A DNA stretch of 64,000 bases from Tillus elongatus (taxonomy: Eukaryota > Arthropoda > Insecta > Coleoptera > Cleridae), in the NCBI GenBank assembly GCA_964006375.1, contig OZ023264.1:12844225-12908224 (forward strand), written 5' to 3'. Both the position numbers and the translations under genes were made by a program. The notes below the pieces were generated by a model, which had not been told where the DNA came from, did not search any database, and worked only from the letters and a program-made list of their open reading frames with translations. Within the stretch, counting starts at the first letter, position 1. The number at the start of each line of letters is the position of its first letter. Shown here in pieces: positions 46,736-61,627 of the stretch.

Positions 46736-47020
46736 ACCTAGTGGCTTCTGCAATTTTCATTGACGTGAACCCCTTCCGAATTTATTTCTTACCGGTAGGT
46801 CGGAGCTGTTGTGTCGGGATTTCTCTCATGACTCTGTTGACTCTCCTGTTCACGGCTTCCACGAACTCCAGGTAGGCGTTAACGTCTACCGGTCGACGTT
46901 GTCGCTCGTGGTTGCCTTCAACGGGTTTAGCTTTTTGTTCGATTGAGTAAACCACGCCCCTTTTACCGTTAATTGGCGATAGCGGCTTTTGTTCGAGATA
47001 CGTAATTCTGAGAAGAGCCT
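46736..47020 (-). mobile_element. Jockey-type LINE, upstream fragment
   Basis: Minus strand reads GVVYSIEQKAKPVEGNHERQ, then RPVDVNAYLEFVEAVNRRVN and VMREIPTQQLRPTGKK. It looks like a coding part of a Jockey-type element (linker or ORF1/ORF2 region), of similar GC content to 44890-46575, and probably belongs to the same insertion. Identity uncertain. Confidence 0.5.
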
Positions 47021-47878
47021 ATTTGAGATTTAGCGGCAGTCTAATACTCGAATTGCTCAGAAATTGTGGTTTTGGGTACGGAATCAGAAGCTACAGTTAA
47101 AGATTCAAGTTCTAGAGTAGCTGAAAATGTCATTCCAGCGTTAAAATTTGGCAAAATTGGCTGTGCAGAAGTTGAGGCTGCCGGTTCCAACAGTTTAGGA
47201 AGATAAAAGCGATGGTTCTAATATTGATTGACTATCTGTAACGTTGGCCGTATCAGCCCGAGAAGCAAGTATATCTCATCATATATATAGAAAAAGGTTA
47301 TTTCACCGTCATTAGAGGAAATTCCTCGAAAGTCTTAATCTCGTTTATCCGTCCTTTTCCTCCGAAAATTCGCTAAAAACCACAGTTGGATAATTTGCTG
47401 TTCTAATATTTTGCATCGCTTATATGAAAGTAAAAATACCCATATTCAAACGAACCAAGCCCAGGCAATGTAACTGGAAATGATAAATGAAGAGATCATT
47501 TATATACGAAGGTATTAATTTCGAGCTTTCATTAGGACTGTAAATTGATAATAAAGTATTCAGCCTGCAATTATCATAATGTTGTATAAAAAATAAAGAG
47601 CTATTCTCTGAAATTAAGTGTGTATCATATAGTCACCATCAGTGTGGTTGTGTGCGTGCACATTGGATAAAGACATAACATAAAATTAAATAATAATAAA
47701 GGAAGGCGTTAAAAGTTCATTTGCCTTGATCACCTCAGCGACTTGCACTTCACTTTATATGATCGAAATAAAGCTGATTAGTAAAGAACATGAAATCATC
47801 AAGATTGGTAGACTAAAGCGGTGGCGATGAGCTGGAAGCATAGGCGTCCCCATAGGGTTAATTATTGGGGACTAATTT
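47021..47878. other. Stretch without recognisable feature
   Basis: No coding-like frame or element end recognised. Confidence 0.45.
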
Positions 47879-48250
47879 TCACGTTAAATAATTATTTTCC
47901 AGCATCTTTTTTGTGACCGTAGACCTGAGAATATCCCTCTCAAGTCTAGGGCTGAACACACTGAGATCATAGCGACGAACGCCAGTGAGATTTGGGAAGT
48001 AGGCCAAAATCGAACTACAACCAAAACTACCCTTATCGACATCTCTGCGGTCTGGGAGTTCGTTTCCTTTAATATTTCCTTTATCTGTTAAAACTGTCTC
48101 TGAGAAGGAGCCAAAACGTCGAGTTTTAACAAATTCTAGATGCGGTGTAGCCTCGAGAAAGAAAAATTCCTCAAACTTATGACCATCGAAACCTTTCCAA
48201 ACATAACCTCCTGTAAGACTTACATATTTAGCAAAACCTTCACTAAGCAA
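47879..48250 (-). CDS. Unidentified 123-codon frame
   Basis: Not recognised. Protein-like composition: FAKYVSLTGGYVWKGFDGHK, FEEFFFLEATPHLEFVKTRR, GSFGCSSILAYFPNLTGV, FSPRLERDILRSTVTKK. No signal peptide, membrane segment or repeat is evident, and no known transposon motif. Flanks are AT-rich without clear splice sites. It could be a fragment of a host gene or of an unknown element, or a chance frame in unusually GC-rich DNA. Confidence 0.3.
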   Translation of the reverse strand: MLSEGFAKYVSLTGGYVWKGFDGHKFEEFFFLEATPHLEFVKTRRFGSFSETVLTDKGNIKGNELPDRRDVDKGSFGCSSILAYFPNLTGVRRYDLSVFSPRLERDILRSTVTKKMLENNYLT

Positions 48251-48559
48251 TTTTAAATCTTTTTGAATTTTTGCAAAAAAAGTTTATGAATTATTGTTTA
48301 ATTTTTTTATTTATGTAGAACATTTTTTTAAGATAAATTTCGTTTATACGAAGACTTTAAGACAAAGAATTCCACAAATAGCACGACCTACGATCTTTAG
48401 AACCCATATATCGAACGTAAATTTGTATCTCCGAAAAATTATAAAGTTATCTTGACGAAATTTAATACAAAAGATGCTATTATAAAGTACTGCACCAACT
48501 GCAAAATTTAATTTTATTAGTTCAGAAAATAGTGCTGCAAATTGAATAATAACTTCCAC

Positions 48560-49292
48560 ATAGCTGTGATAGCCTACTCTCCTCAAAAAGACATTCTCCT
48601 GAAATTAATTTAGGGTCCATGACTTGACCACAACGAAAAGGATTCGAATTCCTGTACCCATAAACTTATGAAACGTTATATTACTAGAGTTTCAACGAAA
48701 AATTGCAATTTTCACCAAATCACCCATAATTTATTCCCTACCTCCTTAAGCGATCTTACACAAAAACAATTCGAAGCATTCCTTTGTCGGGTGCTAACTG
48801 AATACCAAATTTGAAGATGATATGAAAATTCGTTCGAACGTTATTGCGCCTACTAACAGACAGACGCAGAGGCCGACAGACCAACCGACCGATAGAACGA
48901 CAGACACAAAAAATTTCATTACAAAATCAAGTTTTCTATATGTCTTGAGACATACTACGCTGCTTTAGCAAAAAAAAATTCGAAACTTTTGTCCGATAGT
49001 CCACCCCCACACATTCAACCCCTAATTTAATTTCAGCAGAGAGTACCAGATCAGTTTTCTATATGTTTTGAAACTTTCTACGCCGTTTTAGCAAACAAAA
49101 ATTTCGAAATTTCTATCACCGATATTCCACTCCCACAAATTCAACCCCTAATTTAATTTTAGCACAGAATACCACGTGTTTGATAAAATTAAAACTTTTC
49201 TAATAAATAAACCCTAAAAACGTTATATTACTTGAGTTTCAACGAAAAAATTTCAATTTTCATCAAATTGCCCTACATTCATCCCCTACCCT
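48560..49292 (+). repeat. Repeat D, two overlapping copies, left of a LINE
   Basis: A full D unit (about 48650-49045) is followed by a second unit starting with GTTTTCTATATGTTTTGAAA and a third start at about 49205 that is cut by a LINE at 49293. TACCCT at 49287-49292 is duplicated at 50632-50637. Confidence 0.7.
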
Positions 49293-50631
<1,339 letters not shown>

Positions 50632-50900
50632 TACCCTCTGGAGCGATTTTACCCGAAAATAATCTGAACCGTTAATTTGTCGGGTGCTAGCTGTATACCA
50701 AATTTGAAGACGCTCTCAATTCGTTCTAAAGTTATCGTGGCTACAGACACACACACAGACCGACAGGCAAAAAAATTCGTTCCCAAATGATGTTTTCTAT
50801 ATGTTGTGACCCTTTTTACGATGTTTAAGTGGAAAAAGGTTTTTGAAATTTTTGTCGCCAATGCGATATCGACATCGTCACAACGTGTGAAAGTAAAATT
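50632..50900 (+). repeat. Repeat D, right part of the copy split by LINE-E
   Basis: Resumes after the target duplication with CTGGAGCGATTTTACCCG and continues through TTGTCGGGTGCTAGCTG. A short minus-strand R terminus fragment follows at about 50920-50965. Confidence 0.7.
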
Positions 50901-51045
50901 GGACTATTGACACATTTAAAGAAAATTTTATGAAAATTCGCTACAATAACGTACTTGCTGTGAGTGGATTTTTTTGTGTTTACATTATTAGCACACAACA
51001 CGTTTAAAACTTTACATTCTTGTCATATAAATAAGTAAAAAACTC

Positions 51046-52532
<1,487 letters not shown>

Positions 52533-53448
52533 AAGGTCCAGTTAACTAAAAATAATTAAATACTTTTTCAGGTAGGTAAGTGTACCCTATCGTTCAAAGA
52601 TCGACGCCTCTGTAACGAGTTTGTTTGCATCTTTCCCTTTTGTGAGTGTGTTATTTGTTTTCACTAAATTATTGTGTCGAAGTCCAGGAAGAATTACTCA
52701 CATCTGCCAAAACTTTAAAACCTGCTAATGATACAAAAACGGCCGTATCTACCGCGTTTTTATGGCAACTATAATTATTACGATGCTTTCGTGAGAGGTT
52801 TGAAGGAAAAGAGTCGTAGCGAAATTTTCTAAAATAGATATAGATTAGGAAGACGAGACGGGACTTTTGTTCTAATTAGGTTGACGACTGAAGAAACGCA
52901 CATTATAAAATTTTACGCACGCTATATTTCAAACTGCACGCTCTGTTGCAGTTTGTTCTATATCTATATAACTATCAGATACTTATTTCTCGTTTTCCCC
53001 TGACCGTGGCTTTTTTTCTGTCCCCTTGTCTGCAGGAGGCATCGGTAATTAAGCTCATCAAGAGTTTGGTAGCAATTTTTTTATTGTAGATATGGAGTAA
53101 AACACCGATATAACGAAAGGTGTTGGGTTTCGACTTTTTTTAAATTGCGTTGAATTATTATTACTGTAAAATTATGATACCGATAAAAAAGTATAGACGC
53201 TACAAGTGCGATATGGTAGTGAATTTTCGTAGAAATTATCTACGGAATTTTTTTACGAAAATTATTTATGCGCTAAATAAAATTATCCGATAATATTTAA
53301 TAGATTTTGTTTAACACACACAATATCTTGATCTTGTGCAGTGTTCTGACCTCCAGCGGCAATTAAATTTATTTTAAATAAATGGTTAGTTATTTTGTTT
53401 TTAACTTAGAAATCTAAATTTTTGCATGTATTATTCTTTTAGTGAATT
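52533..53448. other. Mostly unclassified stretch with one R 5' fragment
   Basis: An R terminus remnant (GACGCTACAAGTGCGATATGG) lies at about 53190-53265. Nothing else recognised. Confidence 0.45.
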
Positions 53449-53551
53449 TTCATTAAATTAACTAAAAGAGAGATATCGATGGTAAGATTTTTGGAAATTT
53501 TCTTCAAATGAGCGCGAAATAGGGCCCCTAGAACTAAAATCTAAGGTCAGC

Positions 53552-53638
<87 letters not shown>

Positions 53639-54717
53639 ACTGAGAGCTCGAAAAATAATGGACCGATTTTGATCAAATTTGGTACGTACCTTCCTTTTGC
53701 GAGTGGCTTGGATAAGTCGTTAGCCAGGAAAATCGGCCTAGGATTTTCGGAAAAATCTATGTCTCCGGAAATAACAAAGTAAGGGCAACCAAATTTAGCA
53801 CTTGTTTGTAGTATAAAGAACCCTGTACCAAAATCTAGGTCTTTAAATTTAAAGACAAAAAGGTTATAGGCATTTGAAGAAAAAAATTGGGGTTTCCTCA
53901 AAACGTTAATTGCGATTTGAAACGTCAAGATTGGCAACACTTAGGCAAAGAAGTGTTTTCACCTTCAAGCGTCGCTGTTCTTCGTTTTACTAAAATATGG
54001 CCAGAAAATTCATTTTGAATAGACCCTTTTTCTGATGCTGTGGCAGTAGTTTTAGTTATAGAGTTTATGATTTAACGGTTTAATTTTCGTAGAATAAATC
54101 CGTTAATGAAGATGCAGCGACTTTTGAATTTTAAAAATATTTCTTCAAATGAGTGCAAATTAGGCTAGAATCCATACCCGGGTTTAGTTTCAGTTTTTAT
54201 CTCTTTACATATATACAGGGTGACGCATTTCTACGGTAAAGCTCAATATAATTGTTATTATACAAGATACGAGAAAAAATTGTATACTTTAATTATAGAG
54301 TGTCTTGAGCTGCATCTTATAACATTATTTTGACAATCACGGGATGGCCCATAAGTCGTTGGTGATACCTACAATTTTTTTCCGAACATCCCTTATATTA
54401 TTACATTTTGCATTTTTTATCGAAATATGATGCAGGTTTGTAAGAAAAAATCGAGACGCAGTAAGTGTGTTTTGATAGAGAATTTTCATTAAATTTCAAT
54501 TTGCTATTTACCTAAGGTTCGTTGGCTAGGAAACCAGTTTTCTCCGAAACATTTTAAGTTTATTTTCGGAAAATTTTTGTATATTTTCAGACAATAAGTT
54601 ATTTTGATAAAATATGGTATAATGTTTCTACTATATAGGTTATACCGGTGACCAAATTGATGCCTGCTTGCATTAAAAACACATATTTGTTATTAAAAAC
54701 AAGAACTGGCTGCGTCT
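53449..54717 (-). repeat. Long R element, minus orientation
   Basis: Complete long form: hairpin end at 53449, (TA)n at 53559-53635, long body, inner module and inverted terminus near 54710. It contains an internal duplicate of the R 3' block (about 54098-54215) followed by CAGGGTGACGCATTTCTACGG. Confidence 0.75.
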
Positions 54718-55200
54718 AGATTTTTATTATGTTATGTCAATTTATATAAATAAAAATTAAATGCTGTTCGTTGGTCAACGCATCACCTAAAAACGACTGG
54801 ATCAATTCAGCTAATTTTATTTTTAATAGCCATAATAGTCCGAATAAGGTTTTTATCAAATGAAAAATTTGATAATTCGCCCGGAAAATTGGAAAATTCG
54901 GGAAGAACTGAAAGTACTTTTTTCTCAGAATTATTTCGCTACGTGCGCAAATGTGGTTTGAGATAATGAAATTTGCACAGGACAACGTCTGTCGGGTCAG
55001 CTAGTAGTAAATATAAATATGTTCAAATGTGATTACTATTCTGAACTATGGTTTAAGTTTAAATTCAACTTCAACATCAAAAATACACTTAAAACCTAAA
55101 GATTTAAAGCACAGATATATACACAACAAAATAAATTAAAACAGATATTTAACGCTCAAAGAAAAACAAATAATCACAAATAAAACGTAAATAAAAACGC
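54718..55200 (+). other. Possible Helitron-like 3' remnant (54745-55005)
   Basis: Ends with GACAACGTCTGTCGGG and GTCAGCTAG followed by T, resembling a Helitron 3' end (hairpin-like sequence, CTRR, T). No helicase or Rep sequence is present. The rest to 55200 is AT-rich and featureless. Confidence 0.3.
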
Positions 55201-56305
55201 GGGACGCAGCAAGTGCGTTATGGTAGTGAATTTTCATAAAACTATTTTTTAATAGCAATAATGTGTGTTTTTTTAAGAAAGCAGGCATCAAATTTGGTCA
55301 CCAGTATAATCTATATAGTAAAAACAATGTGCCATGTTTCATCAAAATAACTTTATTGTTTGAAAATGTACAAAAATTTCCGAAAGTAAACTTAATTGTT
55401 CCCCAAAAAACTCGTTTCTTGGTCAACCTTATAGGTTAATAGCAAATTGAGCTATTCAAATATTAAGCATTTGATCGAAATTCGCTACCGTAACGCACTT
55501 ACTGCGTCCAGAATTTTTTTCTTACAAACATGCATTATATTTCGATGGAAAATGCAAAAATGCAATAACATAAGGTATGTTTGATTAAAAAAAAAAGGAA
55601 AATTTGTATCACCAACGACTTATGGGCCAGCCTGTGATTGTAGAAATATTTTTTAAGATGTAGCTCAAGACACCTTATAATTAATATAAACAATTTTTTT
55701 CATATCTTGTATAATAACAGATATATTGAGCTTTATTGATTTTTTTACGAAAATTCTACAAAAATTATATACCATTAAACGCTAAACTCTATAGCTAAGG
55801 CTACTGCCAAGCGTCAGAGAAAGGGTCTATTTGAAATGAATTTTCTGGAAATATTTTAGTAAAATGAAGGACAATGACGGTTGAAACTAAGACTTCAGGG
55901 TTTGTAAAACATTCTTCTTGAGACATTTTATTTCCACAGCCCGTATTAGTTCCAGGTTATTTGCCTAAATGTTGCCAATTTTGACGTTTAAATCGGAACT
56001 TTGACGTTTTGTGAAAAACCCCAATTTATTTTTATTTAAATGCCTATAACTTTTTTGTCTTTTGACCTACAGAGCCAAGTTTTGGTATGTAGCTTACCTA
56101 TAAGAATGTAAATCCGCGTACCAAATTTGGTTGCCCTTACTTTGTTAATTCCAGAGATATAAATTTTTTTAGAAAGAAAATACAAAATTTTCCGGGAAAA
56201 CCTGGACCGATTTTCCTGGCTAACGAACTTATCCAAGCCATTTGCAAAAGGAATTTATTTACCAAATTTAATCAAAATCGGCTCACTATTTTTTTAATTA
56301 TCGGT

Positions 56306-56382
<77 letters not shown>

Positions 56383-56513
56383 ATATAAAAATTTAAACTG
56401 ACCCCGGATATGTGTTCTGGGGGGCCTAATTAGCGCTCATTTGAAGAAATTTTTTCAAAATTCAAAAGTCGGGATCTCCTCAATAGTGAATTTTTTTTAA
56501 GAAAATTCACTAA
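55201..56513 (+). repeat. Full-length long R element
   Basis: Same structure as 51046-52532: GGGACGCAGCAAGTGCGTTA start, inner inverted-repeat module closed near 55510, (TA)n at 56309-56379, hairpin end at 56513. Confidence 0.8.
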
Positions 56514-56533
56514 AAATTAATACATAAAAGTTC

Positions 56534-57500
56534 GGGACGCAGAAAGTGCGTTATGACAGTGAATTTTCATAAAAATGTTTCTAACAGCAAGTATGTGTGT
56601 TTTTTTAAGAAAGCAGGCATCAAATTTGGTACCAGTATAACCTATATAGTAAAAACAATGTGCCATATTTCATCAAAATAACTTTATTGTTTAAAAATGT
56701 ACAAAATTTCCGAAAGTAAACTTAAAGTGTTCCCGAAAAAACTCGTTTCTTGGTCAACCTTATAGGTTAATAGCAAATTGAGCTATTCAAATATGAAGGA
56801 TTTGATCAAAATTCGCTACCATAACACACTTTCTGCGCCCAGAATTTCTTTTCTTACAAACATTCATTATATTTCGATGGAAAATGCAATAATGCAATAA
56901 CATAAGGCGTGTTTGATCAAAAAAAAAAAAGAAAAATTGTATCACCAACGACTTATGGGCCATCCTGTGATTGTAGAAATATTTTTTTAAGATGTAGCTC
57001 AAGACACCTTATAATTAATGTAAACAATTTTTTTTATATCTTGTATAATAACGGATATATTAAGCTTTATTGATTTTTTACGAAAATTCGACAAAAATTA
57101 TATGCCATTAAACGATAAACTTCAATGCTAAGGCTACTGCCAAGCATCAGAGAAAGGGACTATTTGAAATGAATTTTCTGGAAATATTTTAGTAAAACGA
57201 AGGAGAATGACGGTTATAACCAAGACTTCAGGGTTTGTAAAACATTCCTCTTGAGACATTTTATTTCCATATCCCGTATTATATTCAAGTTCTTTGCCTA
57301 AATGTTGCCAATTTTGACGTTTTAAATCGCAACTTTGACGTTTTGAGGAAAACTGTAATTTATTTTTCTTTAAATGCCTATAACTTTTTTGTTTTTTGAC
57401 GTACAGAGCTAAATTTTGGGGGTCTAATTAGCGCTTATTTGAAGAAGTTTTTTCAAATTTCAAAAGTTGGGATCTCCTTATTAGAAAAAAAATTCACTAA
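56534..57500 (+). repeat. Long R element with internal deletion of the (TA)n region
   Basis: Begins 20 bp after the previous copy, same orientation. Follows the consensus to GAGCTAAATTTTGG near 57420, then jumps directly to GTCTAATTAGCGCTTATTTG. The ~0.3 kb holding the (TA)n is missing. Ends AATTCACTAA. Confidence 0.8.
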
Positions 57501-57640
57501 AAAACAGTAAATACAAATTATTATTTTGATAACAACAGAAATGAACTAAATACTCTAAGCTATTGCTACACATATATTGGGGTAATACAATACACAAAAT
57601 AACTCTTTAAAACTAAAGGACATATACAAAAATCTAAAAT

Positions 57641-58330
57641 TTAAAGCATGATTCTTTGAGCAGTTGTAGCAGCAAAATCATTAATTATCATTAAAGTATC
57701 TAATTCCTGACAAATGTCCTGTTCTATAGAGATTGTTACAAGATTTGTCAATCTTTCTTGGGACATAGTGGACATCAAGTAATTTTTTATATGTTCCAAT
57801 TTGCTGAAAGCCTTCTTCCCAGATATCACTGTCATAGGCAAGGTTAAAAAATTGAAAGTGCTATCACAAAATTGAGGAAACAAGAGATGAGTTATTTGGT
57901 GGTGATATAACTTAATATATCTTGAGGTTCCTGAGGAGTCGTCACTACGACTCTAAAAGACAATATCTCATTACATAATTCTCCGTCATCGATATCTAGT
58001 TGAACAACATATTCATAGACTCGCTGAAAAAAACTATCTAGATCCACACACATGACTTTTTAGCATGTCTTCTTCCATTTCTCGAAATTCATAAAGAAAT
58101 GTAAATATCTTTCTTCAAATCAATTTTTAGCTGTATTCAATACATTAAAATAAAATGTTACTGTAAAATTTTGTTTCTGATCTTCTGACGGGATTGTCTT
58201 TAGACTCGTATAAAAATTGACGCGATTTTTTTTGACGAACTATAGGAAATTCTGGTACCACGTTGACTTTCTCAGCAAGTGATTTAGCTTTTTTTTTATG
58301 AATAAATCGAAACTCTCAACACTTTTTTGA
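57641..58330 (-). pseudogene. hAT-like (ZMYM1-type) transposase C-terminal remnant
   Basis: Minus strand, in order: KAKSLAEKVNVVPEFPIVRQ, then SRQFLYESKDNPVRRSETKF, CVDLDSFFQRVYEYVVQLDI, LCNEILSFRVVVTTPQEPQD and FPQFCDSTFNFLTLPMTVIS, then SKLEHIKNYLMSTMSQERL and TNLVTISIEQDI to the stop at 57641. The final block is the hAT C-terminal dimerisation domain: LP.TV...E..FS.L..IK..LRS.M...RL..L. Three or more frameshifts separate the pieces. The N-terminal BED or TTF zinc finger and terminal repeats were not found. Confidence 0.7.
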
Positions 58331-59429
58331 GAAAATCTAACGTGAGCAAAAATGCTAAATGCCGCCTCCGTGCGGCTACACCTGCTGCACCTCCGCCAGG
58401 ATCGGCCCTGATCAAAACCATATTCACAACAAAGCAAAAACTATCAAATATAATAAAAAACTCCCACCCTGTATATTGAACACCTGTATAATCAGCTTGG
58501 TGTCGCGAATCACATGTAAGATTATGTCAGGTACAAGCTGAAACATCCTGTATATTGAAATATTCACAACCTAACTAAATTAACATCCAAATAAAAATCG
58601 CCAGCGCGATATTGTTTAGTTAAGCAAGATGGGCTTAGTTACAAAAACAAGTAAAGCCTATCTCATTATCAGAGCCACTAATAGTATGTCAATATCCTGA
58701 TAAAATATAATTTTTCTTAGTGAATACTGTGTATTACATATGTGTATGGTTAAAGCACTAATATATAATGTGATAATTATCTACACGACAGTGTGAAATA
58801 CTCCAGGGTGACATTAGATTAGAAGGACGTGTGAGGATATAGTGTTAGCAAATGCTGACATGTTTAGGGGTATAAACAGGATCATTGTAGCGAAACCTCA
58901 GGCAGTTAACACAGTCATACATCACCAGACACCCTTGCGTTATGTTTTCTCTATAACTTTTATATTTACCAGTTGCACCTGTTGTCAGACACATTACAAA
59001 TATATCCGTAGGTATCTCTTCGTTTCACATCTCACTTTAACAGCTTCATTTAAATTAAAAAATACTCAAAATCTGATCTAAATCGAGAACTAGATACTTA
59101 TTCTGTAGCTTCACAGAGAAAATTCTTTTGCCTCTCGATGCTGTAAAAATTGAATCCGGTTGTAGAGAAGAATACAACCTCTTGTGATGTCACAAATCTC
59201 TACGTCTATGTTAACTGTCCAACGGTTTTACCAACTAAGAACAACAGCATTAAACTTGAATTAAAAGTCTTCAAAGTGCCTATCTTTCATTAGTCATTTT
59301 TTTTCCAACAAAAAGTCGCTAAACACATTGAAAATACATCAGATAACTTTAAAATGGTATCAAAGACGAAAAAAAACTATAAAAAAAACTAAAAGATAAA
59401 TGTTTAATAAGGTATTATAAAAAGAAAGT
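58331..59429. other. Stretch without recognisable gene
   Basis: Two similar CCTGTATATTGAA motifs at about 58470 and 58545 may be remnants of a small element. Otherwise nothing recognised in about 1.1 kb. Confidence 0.4.
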
Positions 59430-60003
59430 TTTCACATTTTCTTCAAAAAATTATTTGCGAATTTTCTCGAAATTTTTTTAAAGTTGCGCCGAAAATGTTT
59501 TTGTGAATAATTATATTTTGGTACGTGGGTAAATAACTTGAAGAGCCAGAAAAATCGGACCAGTTTTTTCGAAAACGTTTTAAGTCCATTTTCGGAAAGA
59601 TTTTGCACTTTTTCAAACAATAAAGTTATTTTGATGAAATATGGTACATTGTTTCTATTATATTGGAAACCAAATTTGATGGCTGCTTTCTTTAAAGAGA
59701 GACACATTTGCTATTAAAAATTTTTTTTTATCGAATACACCTTATATTATTACATTTCTGCATTTTCCATCGAAATATAAAATGCATGTTATGAAAAGAA
59801 ACTCAGGACGCGTCAAGTGCGTTATGGTAGCGAATTTTTATTATATGTTTCAAATTTCAATAGCTCAATTTGCTATTAGGTTAACATTTGTTGGCTAGGA
59901 ACCAGTTTTTTCGGGAACATTTTGAGTTTATTTTCCAAAAAGCTTTTACATTTTGACACAATAAAGTTACTTTGATGAAATATGGTACATTGTTTCCACT
60001 ATA
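59430..60003 (-). repeat. R element, part left of a mariner-group insertion
   Basis: Minus-strand R body up to CATTGTTTCCACTATA, with the terminus motif near 59805 (AGGACGCGTCAAGTGCG). It resumes at 62014 with TAGGTTATACTGG, giving the uninterrupted text found at 54640. Confidence 0.8.
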
Positions 60004-60423
60004 TAGGGTGGCGCATTGAAAACATAACAGACCGATTTGCGTCCAGAGAATATTTTTTTAAGAAACGCTGAAACACGTCAATTTTAGTATTGAGGGGGAC
60101 ATGTTTTGACATAAAACTCAACTTTGTCACATCAATCTCTTAAGGGTGGTGATAACAACCCTTATATTTTAAATAGGGAACATGGGTCGAGTGTTACATC
60201 ATTTTTTTTACCAACTCTTTTAAAACTTATTCACAGTTGGAGATACAAAAACGCGTTTCACTCATTCCGATAAGAAATGTGCTGATAGTCAATGTTTTGT
60301 TGGTTTGTAAACAAAAAATTGACTATCAGAACATTTCTCATTGGAATGAGAGAAATGCGGTTTATTATTTCAGTTTATCGGTCAGTTTGATACTTGATAG
60401 TACTACCGAAAATTAATTTCACA

Positions 60424-61627
60424 ATGGTGTATTCTGTAGAAGAAAGAGTTGAAATAATTACTCTTTTTTTCAAAAACGATGACTGTGCCAACCGTACCGC
60501 AAATTTGTTTAATGAACGACATCCGAACAGACATGTTAACAGAAAATACATTTTGGAGTTAGTTGCAAAGTTTCGACAAAGTGGTTCAGTAGCCAACAAA
60601 AAACGGGATCCTGAACGTGAATTTCCGGTTAGAAATTAGACTACTGAGACTGAAGTTTTAGGACAAATTGCTGCAGACCCAACTTCGAACACGAGAAAAT
60701 TGGCGACTGTTTCAAACATCAAAAGAAGAACTATTCAGCGAATATTGAAGCATCATAAATTTCACCCGTATAAAATTCATCTTGTACAACAACCTAATGA
60801 AGATGATTTTGATCGGTGGCTGGAGTTTTGTGAAGTTATCACTGCACGAATAGTTGATAATGGGAACTTTCTGTTCAATTTCAGTTTTTCAGACGAGTGT
60901 ACGTTTTTAGTAAACTCTACAGTCAATCGTCATAATTGTCGTTATTGGGCAGATAATAATCCAAGAATTTTTCACGAAGTCCACACTCAACCTCCACAGA
61001 AATTGAATGTCTGGACTGGCATTTTTGGAGACCGTTTAATCGGACCAATTTTTCTTGATGGCAATTTGAGTGGCGAAACGTATTTGGAGTTACTTGAAGA
61101 TATCGTTTACCCTCTACTAATTGACATTGTTGGAAATGATGATCGCTATCAAGAAAATCAACTAGTGTTTCAACAATATGGAGCTCCTTCTCATTTTTCA
61201 CAACGTGATATGGATTTTTTGAAAAGAGAGTTTCCAGAGCAATGGATTGGACGTAGATATGCTATTGAGTGGCCCCCTAGATCACCGGATTTAACTTTAG
61301 ACTTCATACAGACTTAGAGACTACTTCGCTGGCTTCACTGTAAAGCCAGAGAAGTAGTCTCCAAATCTGTATGTAGTATGGACAAGTTTCACCGAGTAAG
61401 GGCAACAGCAATCAATGAATCCCTTAGACTTATTTCAATGGGGCCATTTAAAGAGTAGAATTTTTGCAACAGAACCGGAGTCCCTGGAAGAATTACGACG
61501 ACGCGTTGTTGAAGAATGCCGTCTAATAACTCCGCAAATGCTCCAGAATGTCAGAGCTCATTTTGAACAAAATTTGTACTTTTGTATAGAAGCTGGTGGT
61601 CAACAATTTGAACACTTACTTAACTGA
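60424..61627 (+). pseudogene. Mariner-group transposase, broken
   Basis: Start chosen at 60424 (MVYSVEERVEIITLFF), the usual family beginning. The N-terminal helix-turn-helix region has NRTANLFNERHPNRHVNRKY and FRQSGSVANKKRDPE; the second helix set follows as RRTIQRILKHHKFHPYKIHL. Catalytic region: FSDECTFLVN (first Asp), then VFQQYGAPSHFSQRD where the second Asp is Tyr, then WPPRSPDLT. After a 117-bp insertion comes NPLDLFQWGHLKSRIF (third Asp) and VRAHFEQNLYFCIEAGGQQF to the end. Defects: in-frame TAG at 60637-60639, Asp to Tyr, and the insertion. Inactive. Confidence 0.85.
61310..61426. mobile_element. Small hairpin element inside the transposase
   Basis: ATACAGACTTAGAGACTAC (from 61311) faces GTAGTCTCCAAATCTGTAT (to 61379), a perfect-looking ~31-bp stem with a six-base loop. 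About 45 more bases follow, ending CAACAGCAATCAATGAAT. TTAGACTT occurs on both sides (61300-61307 and 61427-61434), consistent with an 8-bp target duplication. The right half is shared with 44641-44770. Confidence 0.75.

Noticed and set aside
58842..59081. 79-codon plus-strand frame as a gene
   Set aside because: No family resemblance, and such lengths occur by chance at this base composition.
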